A stretch of 64,000 nucleotides of DNA from Pseudomonadota bacterium (GTDB lineage Bacteria > Pseudomonadota > Alphaproteobacteria > Rhizobiales > Pleomorphomonadaceae). This document shows positions 34,276-41,974 of the stretch, in pieces; the first letter of the stretch is position 1, and the number at the start of each line of letters is the position of its first letter. The stretch covers positions 496,001 through 560,000 of the forward strand of contig JAEZHI010000004.1 of NCBI GenBank assembly GCA_023436885.1. Direction: 5' to 3'. Both the position numbers and the translations under genes were made by a program. The notes under the pieces were generated by a model. It made no database searches. It worked only from the letters and a program-made list of their open reading frames with translations, and was not told the origin of the DNA.

Positions 34276-34734
34276 TCAGGCAAGTTGATCGGGCAGAAGC
34301 GAGGTCTTGGATGCTGAACCTCCGGATGGGCGAGATCCGCTTCGCCCATATACCGGACCGGATGCCATGCCCTCGTCCCGGACAGCTGCAACCACCGCGG
34401 CAATGCGCCGACGTGACGCTCCAATAGCCCCGGCCAGCCGTGACAGATTCTCCTGCGCCAGACGCTGGACAAGCAGAACTCGCTGATCGAGATAGGCTCG
34501 CTCATCTTCCGCAAGCGGACCTGCGGCCCCAATCGTTTTCAAGGTCATCTCGATACTGGACGCAAGATTGCTCTTCCGGCCCGTCGTGGCAGCGAGCGAC
34601 GCCGGCATTCCACTGGCGAGCAGTGCATTTTCGTCGTTGATGACAGCCATCAACTCATCAATCAACGCATCGAGTTCGGCAATATGGGCGTTCGCCGCGA
34701 ACGGACGCTCAGTGACTGTTTCGGCGCGAGGCAT
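34276..34734 (-). CDS. Putative FlgN-like flagellar export chaperone
   Basis: This small protein of about 152 residues is predicted to be largely helical (HIAELDALIDELMAVINDENALLASG...YLDQRVLLVQRLAQENLSRLAGAIGASRRRIAAVVAAV). The N-terminal ELDALIDELMAVINDENALL pattern and the position directly before flgK and flgL fit FlgN, the chaperone of those two proteins. Similarity is weak, so the name is tentative. The ATG at 34734 lies inside the end of the preceding gene, implying coupling. The last 30 residues are Ser/Gly/Pro-rich and probably disordered. Confidence 0.55.
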   Translation of the reverse strand: MPRAETVTERPFAANAHIAELDALIDELMAVINDENALLASGMPASLAATTGRKSNLASSIEMTLKTIGAAGPLAEDERAYLDQRVLLVQRLAQENLSRLAGAIGASRRRIAAVVAAVRDEGMASGPVYGRSGSRPSGGSASKTSLLPDQLA

Positions 34735-35047
34735 GAGCTTTGTCCTTGTTCTTGCCAAACGAGACGATTTCTGCGGTTCCGGACGGCCCAGGGGTTAGCT
34801 TGCCGACCGAGAGATAGGCGCGGCTCACCGCGTAGCCGGTGTCGGCATGGGAGATAGCCTCGGCCGTCTCCACGCGATACCGTTCGAGCTCCACGATCAC
34901 TTCGGACAGTTCGCCCTTGAACAGTCCCAGCATACGAGGATCGCCGCCCTGCCCTTGGCGCTGGATATCCGAGCGAATGCGGTCGAGCCGCCTGCTCAAC
35001 ATCTCGATTGCGGCTTCTATCTCGTCCCGATCGGTACGTTTGGACAT
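34709..35047 (-). CDS. Hypothetical small protein in the flagellar hook operon
   Basis: This is a protein of about 112 residues that I do not recognise. The first 70 residues look like a helical, charged bundle (EIEAAIEMLSRRLDRIRSDIQ, GELSEVIVELERYRVETAEAI). The rest is short and basic. It begins one base after the flgE stop (TGAAATG) and overlaps the following flgN-like gene by 26 bases, so it is clearly part of the hook operon. A role in hook or junction assembly, for example as a chaperone or regulator, is inferred only from place. Confidence 0.6.
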   Translation of the reverse strand: MSKRTDRDEIEAAIEMLSRRLDRIRSDIQRQGQGGDPRMLGLFKGELSEVIVELERYRVETAEAISHADTGYAVSRAYLSVGKLTPGPSGTAEIVSFGKNKDKAHASRRNSH

Positions 35048-35048
35048 T

Positions 35049-36314
35049 TCAACGCACCGCCTGCAGGAGCGAGTCGAACATGGACTTGGCGGTCGAAACC
35101 ACCTGCGACGCCCCGGAATAAGCTTGCTGGGCGGCAATCATGCTCGAGAACTCGGTATTGGTGTCCGTCGTCGACTCCTCAAGTTCGGAATTCTTGATTT
35201 TGCCAACACCGTCCGAATTAGCGAAATGGTAAGACGCGCTCGAAGTGTTGTCGGAGGTTGTGTAAACAGAATTGCTCATCTCGGTCAGACCATCGGCGTT
35301 GGAAAAGGTGGCAAGCGGAACTTTGTAAAGGGAGATGGACTCGCCGTTGCTGTAGTTACCGTAGACTGTTCCATCGGTATCAATGGTAACGCCAGATAAC
35401 GTACCGTAGGCGCAGCCGTTTCCTGTGCACGCGATGTCCACCGTGGTGCTCGTGCTGCTGCTGGACGGCGTGTACTGGGACAGGCCGTCGGATGCGTTCG
35501 GCGTGCCGAGATTGAGTGCAACCGACATGGCGCTGGCGCCATCAGAAAGCCCGGAAATCGACAACGTCGCGGATTCCGGGCTGGCCAGCGTTCCATCGGC
35601 ATTGAAGGTGATGCTGATGGGAGACGGAGTGGTCGTCACCGTTGCGCTCGAATCCGCGGTGCCGCTGCTGTTGGTCAAGTCTCCGAAAGACATGCTCCAG
35701 GTGTTCTCGGCCGTCTTCTGCCAAGTCACGTTCATCGTGTAGGAGGTGCCGAGGCTGTCGTAGAGCTCGAGCTGACTCGTATAGTCGTCTCCAACGGAAG
35801 CATTGGCGGGCAGAGTACCATCCAGCGACAACTTCGTTGTCGCAGCGGCATAACCCGCAAGTTTGCTGGTATCCACGAGCTCGAGATTTGTCTCGGTCGT
35901 CCCACCGACGACATTTCCGTCAGCATCCGTCGGCCAACCAAGCAGAGAATAACCGTTGTTGGTCAACTGTCCTGTGGTGTTGTCGACCGTAAAGGCGCCA
36001 TTACGCGTATAATAAACAGGACCGCCCTCGCCTGTCGTTACCGCGAAGAATCCATCGCCGTCCACGGCAATATTCGTAGAAACCGAAGAGGCAACGAGCG
36101 TGCCCCTCGCAAGGATATTCTGCGACTTTGCTACCGTCACGCCCCCGCTTGAGGTTGACGATGATCCGGAGGTCAGCATTGAGGAGAAGCTTGCCGAGCT
36201 CGCCTTGTAACCGGTGGTCGAGACGTTGGCGAGGTTGTTCGAAATGATCGACAAAGCCGCCGACTGAGCTTGCATTGCCGAAACGGCAGCGTTCATCGCG
36301 CCCGTAAGAGACAT
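35049..36314 (-). CDS. flgE: Flagellar hook protein FlgE
   Basis: The hook subunit has 421 residues. The N-terminus SLTGAMNAAVSAMQAQSAALSIISNNLANVSTTGYK is the rod/hook signature, followed by a conserved DGDGFFAV region. The C-terminus (SMIAAQQAYSGASQVVSTAKSMFDSLLQAV) completes the coiled D0 domain. The middle part, with FlgE-type beta domains, is rich in Ser and Thr. It follows flgD by 11 bases. The unknown small gene starts immediately after its stop. Confidence 0.93.
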   Translation of the reverse strand: MSLTGAMNAAVSAMQAQSAALSIISNNLANVSTTGYKASSASFSSMLTSGSSSTSSGGVTVAKSQNILARGTLVASSVSTNIAVDGDGFFAVTTGEGGPVYYTRNGAFTVDNTTGQLTNNGYSLLGWPTDADGNVVGGTTETNLELVDTSKLAGYAAATTKLSLDGTLPANASVGDDYTSQLELYDSLGTSYTMNVTWQKTAENTWSMSFGDLTNSSGTADSSATVTTTPSPISITFNADGTLASPESATLSISGLSDGASAMSVALNLGTPNASDGLSQYTPSSSSTSTTVDIACTGNGCAYGTLSGVTIDTDGTVYGNYSNGESISLYKVPLATFSNADGLTEMSNSVYTTSDNTSSASYHFANSDGVGKIKNSELEESTTDTNTEFSSMIAAQQAYSGASQVVSTAKSMFDSLLQAVR

Positions 36315-36325
36315 GACGGCTTTCC

Positions 36326-36625
36326 TTAAGCGGACGTGGAAGAGGAGGATGAGGAGGAAGCCGAGCTCAGCGCGCTGACGGATTCCTGAAGCGAAAGGAG
36401 CGTCGAGTTCATTTCGCTAAGCTGCGAGTAGCTCGCATAGGACATCATCTGATTGAGAAAATCAGACGTGTCCGTCGGATTGAGTGGGTTTTGGTTCTGA
36501 ATTTCCTGCACAAGCAATTGCAGGAACTGTGACGTATCAATTGATGATGTTGTACTCGACGACGATGATGACGTACTAGTCGTCGCCGCCGTCGACGAAG
36601 AGGAAACGGAACTCGTTGTGGTCAT
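36326..36625 (-). CDS. flgD: Short flagellar hook-capping protein FlgD
   Basis: This is a minimal hook cap protein of 99 residues. Only the conserved core is present (DTSQFLQLLVQEIQNQNPLNPTDTSDFLNQMMSYASYSQLSEMN). It is flanked by low-complexity Ser/Thr runs at residues 5-30 and again at the C-terminus. Enterobacterial FlgD is about twice as long and carries extra beta domains. Short versions are known in Hyphomicrobiales. The ATG at 36625 follows GTGAGG at six bases. It heads the flgD-flgE-x-flgN-flgK-flgL unit. Confidence 0.88.
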   Translation of the reverse strand: MTTTSSVSSSSTAATTSTSSSSSSTTSSIDTSQFLQLLVQEIQNQNPLNPTDTSDFLNQMMSYASYSQLSEMNSTLLSLQESVSALSSASSSSSSSTSA

Positions 36626-36952
36626 GGTAAACCTCACGCGCCCCCAGTTCTTGTTTCCAAGAACTAGACTGTATTATTCAGATCTGCCGTTGTGAGTGGC
36701 TTCGATATTAAAACGATCGGGCGGGAGAAATCAGGCGCGAGAACTTAACGAAAAATCAGAATTATATTTGTTAATGCGTGTTAATATATTCGAAGCGACA
36801 AGCCTTGTGAGTACCACAGCTCACTTGGCGGACAGCGCTATAGCCCCGGAAAAGCAGGGTGTACGGTCAAAGAACCCCATGGGCTATGCCGATTGTCACG
36901 CAGAGCCAGCCTGCATGGCGTCGCATTCTGCAAGATCAGGGGAAAGGGATGG
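36626..36952. other. Intergenic region upstream of flgD with a perfect palindrome
   Basis: AGTTCTTG (36646-36653) and CAAGAACT (36658-36665) form a perfect 8-base inverted repeat with a four-base spacer, 21 bases before the flgD start. It may be an operator or a leader hairpin. The stretch 36710-36800 is AT-rich and probably holds the flgD promoter. I see no gene on either strand. Confidence 0.5.
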
Positions 36953-37195
36953 CTACGCAGCCGCTCCGTCATCATCGTCGATGAGAGCAGACACACGCGC
37001 TGCCAAATCACGAGGAGCTCGGATCGGACGAACAGAAGCGAATGCTGCCCTCACAGCAAGGGCGTCACTCAAGATCCGACGGGCAGACTCTGAAACCGCA
37101 AGCAAATGCTCTGCTTCCGCACGAGTGTCCTCAGGCCAAAGCGTCAAATCTTCGCCTTTACGGTCGACGAGATCCTGAAATTGGGCTTCGTCCAT
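36953..37195 (-). CDS. Hypothetical small acidic protein
   Basis: This is a protein of about 80 residues of unknown function. MDEAQFQDLVDRKGEDLTLWPEDTRAEAEHLLAVSESARRIL resembles a short module seen at the N-terminus of membrane proteins encoded near alphaproteobacterial ECF sigma factors. There is no membrane segment here. It is placed between the fliS and flgD transcription units on the same strand. The start is uncertain: ATG at 37195 or 37204. Confidence 0.55.
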   Translation of the reverse strand: MDEAQFQDLVDRKGEDLTLWPEDTRAEAEHLLAVSESARRILSDALAVRAAFASVRPIRAPRDLAARVSALIDDDDGAAA

Positions 37196-37305
37196 TCTGG
37201 GCATTCCACTCGGTCGACTTCTGTTTCCGAAAGTATCCACCGCCAAGCGAATACAATCAATAGCTAAAAAAAGCTATAAATTTGCCTATTCCTGAATGAC
37301 TTAGA

Positions 37306-37337
37306 AACAAAAAAGCCCCGGGGCAGAGCCCCGGAGC
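37306..37337 (-). terminator. Rho-independent terminator after fliS
   Basis: On the minus strand GCTCCGGGGC-TCT-GCCCCGGGGC folds with one G-T wobble and runs into six T. It lies 31 bases after the fliS stop. Confidence 0.92.
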
Positions 37338-37367
37338 TCATCAAAGAAAATCGGTTTCCTCATCGGC

Positions 37368-37943
37368 TCAACCTGTGGCGGATTGTTCCGTCGCCTTGGG
37401 AGTATGGCGGATACCTGACGCTTTACCACTAGGCGCAAGCGACGGATCGCTCGTCAAACCAACAAACAAATTGTTGTCAAACGCGGCCGGTGGAGGTGGC
37501 ACCAAGGGGATCAGAGGTGTGACGGCACGGTGTGCTCGGCCATCCTCGGAAGTTTCCATATGTGGGTCCATGCCCGCGATGCGCGCCCATGCATCCCTTA
37601 GGCCGATCAGGCTCTCGTACAGCTTCCGATATCGCCTCACGACGTCGGGTTTTCCAAAGCTGACATGGAGTGAAAGAATGTAGCTCCTGTAGACGCGATG
37701 CAGTTGCTCGGCGACAGCCCCGCCCTTGTCGTAATCTAGGGCCTGGTCGAGTCCGCGCAAGATCGTTGCCGCACGCATCACCTTGTTGAAGCACTCCTCG
37801 ATCTGCTTCTGCTCTCGAGCACGGATCGCCTGCAGGATGGCCAGTAGAGTTGCGTCATATAGCTTGACGACCGCAACCGTTGGATGCACCGAGGCAGCCG
37901 CCTGCCGATAGGCAGCCGCGGCAAAGCCCATGGAGGAATTCAT
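37368..37943 (-). CDS. fliS: Flagellar export chaperone FliS
   Basis: This 191-residue cytoplasmic chaperone should bind flagellin before export. The N-terminal half matches FliS: AYRQAAASVHPTVAVVKLYDATLLAILQAIRAREQKQIEECFNKVMRAATILRGLDQALDY, followed by VYRSYILSLHVSFGKPDVV. The final 60 residues are a Pro-rich, low-complexity extension not found in short FliS proteins. It lies 20 bases after fliD and is followed by a terminator. Confidence 0.85.
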   Translation of the reverse strand: MNSSMGFAAAAYRQAAASVHPTVAVVKLYDATLLAILQAIRAREQKQIEECFNKVMRAATILRGLDQALDYDKGGAVAEQLHRVYRSYILSLHVSFGKPDVVRRYRKLYESLIGLRDAWARIAGMDPHMETSEDGRAHRAVTPLIPLVPPPPAAFDNNLFVGLTSDPSLAPSGKASGIRHTPKATEQSATG

Positions 37944-37963
37944 AGGCAGGTCCCTTCTTAGTC

Positions 37964-39676
37964 TTACGAACTGCTGCTACTTGATTTCGAGTCCAGCAAA
38001 GCCGTTAAATAGGTAAGCGTAGATTGTGCTTTGCTTATATTTGCCTGTATCGTGGCATATCGTGCAGTGAGGTTCTCTTTATAAGTCTCGGCACGAGTCG
38101 TTATCGAGTCGATCTGCGTTTGATACTCTGTGCTTTTGTCTTGCAGACTGGAAACAATGTTTGTGATCGAACCGTCAGATGAGTCAATGGCAGCTTCTGT
38201 GACGTTGTACAGTTGCTCAGCAATGCCGGCTGCCTGCGTGACCGTGACGGACTGACTGGTGCTGCCTGTATAAACGAAGGTGTACCCCTCGTAGGCCGTT
38301 CCGGCGACGCCCTGGAGGCCGTGCCCCGTGCTGCTCACGGTGAAAAGACCGCTTTGGCCATCAACGGTCGCACCAGTCACATTGCCGCTGTCGTCTACAG
38401 TGATATCGAGCGTAAACGACGAAGGCGCGTTCGTGCCTCGATATAGAATTCCAAGGTCACTGGACGAACTCTGATAGTTATAGGCAAACAGCTTTTCGAC
38501 GGTGCTCGGATCACTGTTCAGAACGCTGGTCAGCGTACTGTCGTCGAGAACAAGTTCGTTGTTTTCATCGAAACTCAGCCCGATCGATGACATCGAGATA
38601 TCGTCGTTGGAAAAAGTGAGCGCCGACGCGATCTGCTGGTTGATGGTTCGAATGGTGCTATCGCCGAATAAAACTGCGTCGCTGGATGCCCCGCCGCTCG
38701 ATGAGGTCTCCTGCTGTGTCAATGCCCATTTCCGGTAGGCGTTGTAGGCGTCGACAAAAGAACTGACAGCGCTTTTGATATCCGAGAGGTTTTGTTCGAC
38801 ATCAATCGTAACGGACTGATTGGAGTCTGTTGTTCCGGTCAGGTAGAAAGTCAGACCACTGATCACATCACTGATGGTATTTGAAGATCGCGTAATGCTG
38901 ACACCGTCAACTGTGAATTTTGCCTGCTGGGAAGCTTGCAGCTCATCGGCAAAGCCGCCGCTACTATCAGTCACTCCCAAATCTTGGAGGACGCCATCCG
39001 TATCGCTGACGGAAATCGTCTCGCCAGTATTGGACGTGGTCAGAATGAGTTCGGATGAAGAGCTCGAAACTTGAAGCACCGTCGCCTTGACGCCGCTGGT
39101 GCTCGACTGATTGTTGATGGCGCTGGCGATATCGGCAAGCGACATATCGCTGGTCACGTCTACAGAAACGCTACTTCCACCTTCCGTGCCGATCTTGAAA
39201 CTTCCGGACAGCGATAATGCCGACGATGACGAGGCATAGGCGCTGCTCGCCACTTTCTGCGAGGTCGCAAGTTGGCTCACCGTAATGGAGTGCGTTCCGG
39301 TATCCGAGCCGGACGTCGCTGAAACAGAAAGGACCGAGCTCGCCGTGACGCCGCCAACGCCACTCAGATAAGCTTCTCGCTCCTGAAAGACATCAGATGT
39401 GCTCGACGATGAATCGGTAACGGCCCGAAGGGCATTTGCCGACGTCTGTAGCGTTGTCAGCAGAGTGGATGCTTCGTTATAGGCCGATATCTTGGATGTG
39501 TTGGTCGATATCTTGGACGTGTAGGTATCGGCCGCGGCGAGCTTGGCGTTATAGAGCTCGGTTATCAATCCGCTCCAATCGACAGAGCTTACGCTTGAAG
39601 TAGCATAGCTTGTCGCGGAGGTGGACGAAGTTGACGACGTCGAGGAGGTCGAAGTGGTGCTGGATGTTGTTGTCAT
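37964..39676 (-). CDS. fliD: Flagellar filament-capping protein FliD
   Basis: The filament cap (HAP2) has 570 residues. It starts with a striking Ser/Thr run (residues 2-32), then VDWSGLITELYNAKLAAADTYTSKISTNTSKISAYNEASTLLTTLQTSANALR, the FliD N-terminal helix region. The middle has THSITVSQLATSQKVAS, and VTIDVEQNLSDIKSAVSSFVDAYNAYRKW marks the family C-terminal domain. It ends with QANISKAQSTLTYLTALLDSKSSSSSS. It sits between flagellin and fliS, so the cap, filament and chaperone genes are clustered. Confidence 0.92.
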   Translation of the reverse strand: MTTTSSTTSTSSTSSTSSTSATSYATSSVSSVDWSGLITELYNAKLAAADTYTSKISTNTSKISAYNEASTLLTTLQTSANALRAVTDSSSSTSDVFQEREAYLSGVGGVTASSVLSVSATSGSDTGTHSITVSQLATSQKVASSAYASSSSALSLSGSFKIGTEGGSSVSVDVTSDMSLADIASAINNQSSTSGVKATVLQVSSSSSELILTTSNTGETISVSDTDGVLQDLGVTDSSGGFADELQASQQAKFTVDGVSITRSSNTISDVISGLTFYLTGTTDSNQSVTIDVEQNLSDIKSAVSSFVDAYNAYRKWALTQQETSSSGGASSDAVLFGDSTIRTINQQIASALTFSNDDISMSSIGLSFDENNELVLDDSTLTSVLNSDPSTVEKLFAYNYQSSSSDLGILYRGTNAPSSFTLDITVDDSGNVTGATVDGQSGLFTVSSTGHGLQGVAGTAYEGYTFVYTGSTSQSVTVTQAAGIAEQLYNVTEAAIDSSDGSITNIVSSLQDKSTEYQTQIDSITTRAETYKENLTARYATIQANISKAQSTLTYLTALLDSKSSSSSS

Positions 39677-39707
39677 GTCCCTGCTCCCGGCGTGCCCTCT
39701 CCTGGCG

Positions 39708-39746
39708 GCGCCGATGGAGAGTCGATCAACTACTCTCCACCGGCGC
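39708..39746 (-). terminator. Long hairpin between flagellin and fliD genes
   Basis: GCGCCGATGGAGAGT (39708-39722) pairs with ACTCTCCACCGGCGC (39732-39746) with one wobble and a nine-base loop, ten bases after the flagellin stop. There is no T run, so it is probably a 3' stabiliser or partial terminator that keeps flagellin mRNA more abundant than fliD. Confidence 0.55.
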
Positions 39747-39756
39747 TACCGGGCGA

Positions 39757-40581
39757 CTACTGCATGAGCTTCAGCAGATTCTGAGTGAGGCTGTTGGCAG
39801 AGGATGCCGCAGCCACGGCGGCCTGCACCATCACCTGTGAGGACGCGAGTTTTGCTTCTTCCGAGGCGACGTCGACGTCCGAGATGGCCGAATTGGCCGA
39901 CTTCAGGTTTTCAACTTGGGTCGAAATTGATTCCGAGCTGAACTGGAACTGGCTTTCCTGGGCACCGATGCTGGCACGCGCATTCGAGACCTTGTCGATC
40001 GCGGTATCGAGCGAGGTGAGTGCGCTGTTGGCGCCGCTCTGCGTCGTGACGCTCAGCGAGGTGAGGCTGAGGTCAGTAGTCGAAAGGCCGGTCAGCTTGA
40101 TGTCGATGGTATCCGAGCTCGACGAGCCAACCATCACGCTTACGCCGCTGGAGAACATGTTGTTGCTGGTCAGCAGACTCGATGAGTTGAACCGAGTGCC
40201 GCTGGCGATCGTGTCGATCTGGCTCTTCAGCGACGAGAATTCCTCGTTGATGTAGCTGCGTTCGGTGTCGGTCACGGTACCGGAAGCCGACTCTGTCGCC
40301 AGCACCTTCATGCGCTGCAGGATATCGGAAATGTTGGACGCGCCACCATCCGCCGTCTGCAGGACGGCAATGGCGTTGGTGGCATTGGTCGAAGCCTGGT
40401 TCAGCGTGGCAACGTCGGACTGCAGGCGGGTCGAAATGGCAAGGCCGGCGGCGTCGTCGGATGCCTGGCTGATGCGGGAGCCCGAAGCCAGCTTCGACAG
40501 TGAGGAAGACTGAGAGGCGGCATTCTGGTTGAGGTAACGAACTGCGGAATTGGCGGCGGTGTTGGTCGCGATGACGGGCAT
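39757..40581 (-). CDS. Flagellin
   Basis: This filament subunit has 274 residues, close to the minimum of D0-D1 domains with almost no surface D2/D3 part, as often seen in alphaproteobacteria. The N-terminus is VIATNTAANSAVRYLNQNAASQSSSLSKLASGSRISQASDDAAGLAIST. The C-terminus (SAISDVDVASEEAKLASSQVMVQAAVAAASSANSLTQNLLKLMQ) is equally typical. The ATG at 40581 follows GGGAGAC. No second flagellin is in the window. The leader carries a GGGGCG-CCAT-CGCCCC hairpin. Confidence 0.94.
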   Translation of the reverse strand: MPVIATNTAANSAVRYLNQNAASQSSSLSKLASGSRISQASDDAAGLAISTRLQSDVATLNQASTNATNAIAVLQTADGGASNISDILQRMKVLATESASGTVTDTERSYINEEFSSLKSQIDTIASGTRFNSSSLLTSNNMFSSGVSVMVGSSSSDTIDIKLTGLSTTDLSLTSLSVTTQSGANSALTSLDTAIDKVSNARASIGAQESQFQFSSESISTQVENLKSANSAISDVDVASEEAKLASSQVMVQAAVAAASSANSLTQNLLKLMQ

Positions 40582-40638
40582 TTCAAAAGTCTCCCAATCG
40601 AAGAACAACGTCACCCTCTGCCGGGAAGACGTTAGCTT

Positions 40639-40654
40639 GGGGCGCCATCGCCCC
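40639..40654 (-). promoter_or_regulatory. Hairpin in the flagellin leader
   Basis: GGGGCG-CCAT-CGCCCC is a perfect 6-base stem with a four-base loop, 58 bases before the flagellin start. Leader structures regulate flagellin mRNA in other alphaproteobacteria. The role here is a guess. Confidence 0.35.
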
Positions 40655-40726
40655 TCGCTTCACCCCTTCAACGGACGAGCACGAACCAACCCGGCGAAAA
40701 TAGTTCGCTGCACCTCACTTTTTGGG

Positions 40727-41383
40727 TTAATCGCGAGTAAACGACTGACGGATATCGTCTTCTGCCTGCGCCAAATACCGGCGCAAATGCTGTCTTCCGC
40801 GCTTGAGCAATGACTCGACGGCCATCACCGTCGTCTCCATGACTTCGGCGATCTCGGCGTTCGACATGGACTCGTGATAGCTCAGAATGACAGCGATGCG
40901 TTGCTGGTCGGGCAACTTCGCCAAGGCAGATTCAAGCAGGCTGTTCATCGACGCGCGATGCATCTGCGTTGGCGCATCTTCACGATCGTCGGCCACCTCT
41001 GGGGCGACGTCCAGATCGTCCATGATGGGCTTGCGCCGGAGATCGATGCACCGGTTGGTGATCACCCGATAAAGCCAGGTCGAGAACTTGGCGCGCCCGA
41101 TCTCCATGCGCTTGCGATGCGTCCACAACTTTAGAAAACTGTCCTGCACCACATCGTCAGCATCGTCGGCATTCTTCAGGATGCGAAGGGCGAGAGCAAA
41201 GCCCCGGTCAACGTGCCGCTCAACCAACCTCGCGAAGGCCTCTCGGTCATCGTTGGCAATTCGCTCCAGAAGCTTGTCGTCCTCACTCCTTGCCCGACGG
41301 AACAATTCCCCTTCATCCACTCGGGATGAAGCGAGGGGATCAGATGCATCCACACGGAACGAGCTCGCAGCAGCAACCATCAT
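40727..41383 (-). CDS. ECF-type RNA polymerase sigma factor
   Basis: This sigma-70 family protein of about 218 residues has an extra N-terminal stretch of 40 or so. Region 2 reads FARLVERHVDRGFALALRILKNADDADDVVQDSFLKLW, and region 4 reads LAKLPDQQRIAVILSYHESMSNAEIAEVMETTVMAVESLLKRGRQHLRRYL, a helix-turn-helix. There is no region 3, as expected for ECF factors. No anti-sigma gene is adjacent. It lies upstream of flagellin on the same strand with a 145-base gap, and its target promoters are unknown. The start could be either of two adjacent ATGs at 41383 and 41380. Confidence 0.88.
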   Translation of the reverse strand: MMVAAASSFRVDASDPLASSRVDEGELFRRARSEDDKLLERIANDDREAFARLVERHVDRGFALALRILKNADDADDVVQDSFLKLWTHRKRMEIGRAKFSTWLYRVITNRCIDLRRKPIMDDLDVAPEVADDREDAPTQMHRASMNSLLESALAKLPDQQRIAVILSYHESMSNAEIAEVMETTVMAVESLLKRGRQHLRRYLAQAEDDIRQSFTRD

Positions 41384-41974
41384 CACACACCCCAACGCGC
41401 TATCGCCAATCGACCAGAACGTCCCTTACGACACTGAAACGAAGCAACGCTCAAAACCAGGCGCGAAAAAGTTCGCAAGAGATAGAACAATGTAAGTATA
41501 GGCAAATAATTCCTCTGAAACCGGCATGTTTTACCTGTAGGCAAAACGTGCCTAGTCGATCTATGTTGCGTTCTCGCCGTGAAAAGCCCGGAAATCCGAG
41601 TTTCTGTAACCATCTCGCCCTCAAAGTGCTCCCTGGGCAAATTCAGCCACAGGCTCCTTGGAACAAGAGCTGCAAGGGGTGTGCTACTTTTCTGATTTCC
41701 GTAACAGAAACATACATTTAAGAGAGAAGTGCAATTCGCAGAAACATCAGGAAAAAAATGCACGGCGCCATTGCGCAGAAAATGCCGGTTTCGCTGGACA
41801 TCGTCAAAACCGACGAGAGATGCGTGCACCATTCGTTTATAAATTATACGTTTCCGGCAGAAACATTTTGCTGCCCACAAGCAGATCTCGCGGCAAAAAA
41901 ACGAAGAAATCTCCGTCGCCGCGCCTGAATGCCGCACTTCATCCGTTTTACTTGAGAGATTTGCAGGAGCCGAC
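41384..41974. other. Long intergenic region between the sigma factor and HAD-protein genes
   Basis: This is a 591-base divergent spacer with no gene I can support. It holds an inverted repeat, GGCATGTTTT (41523-41532) and AAAACGTGCC (41543-41552), paired through one wobble. It also holds two direct copies of TAGGCAAA (41499-41506 and 41538-41545). Both are candidate regulatory elements for one of the flanking genes. The base composition is more AT-rich than the coding regions around it. Confidence 0.5.

Noticed and set aside
37260..37277. Inverted repeat ATAGCT-AAAAAA-AGCTAT upstream of the small acidic gene
   Set aside because: It is short and AT-rich, so chance symmetry is likely. It may be part of the promoter.
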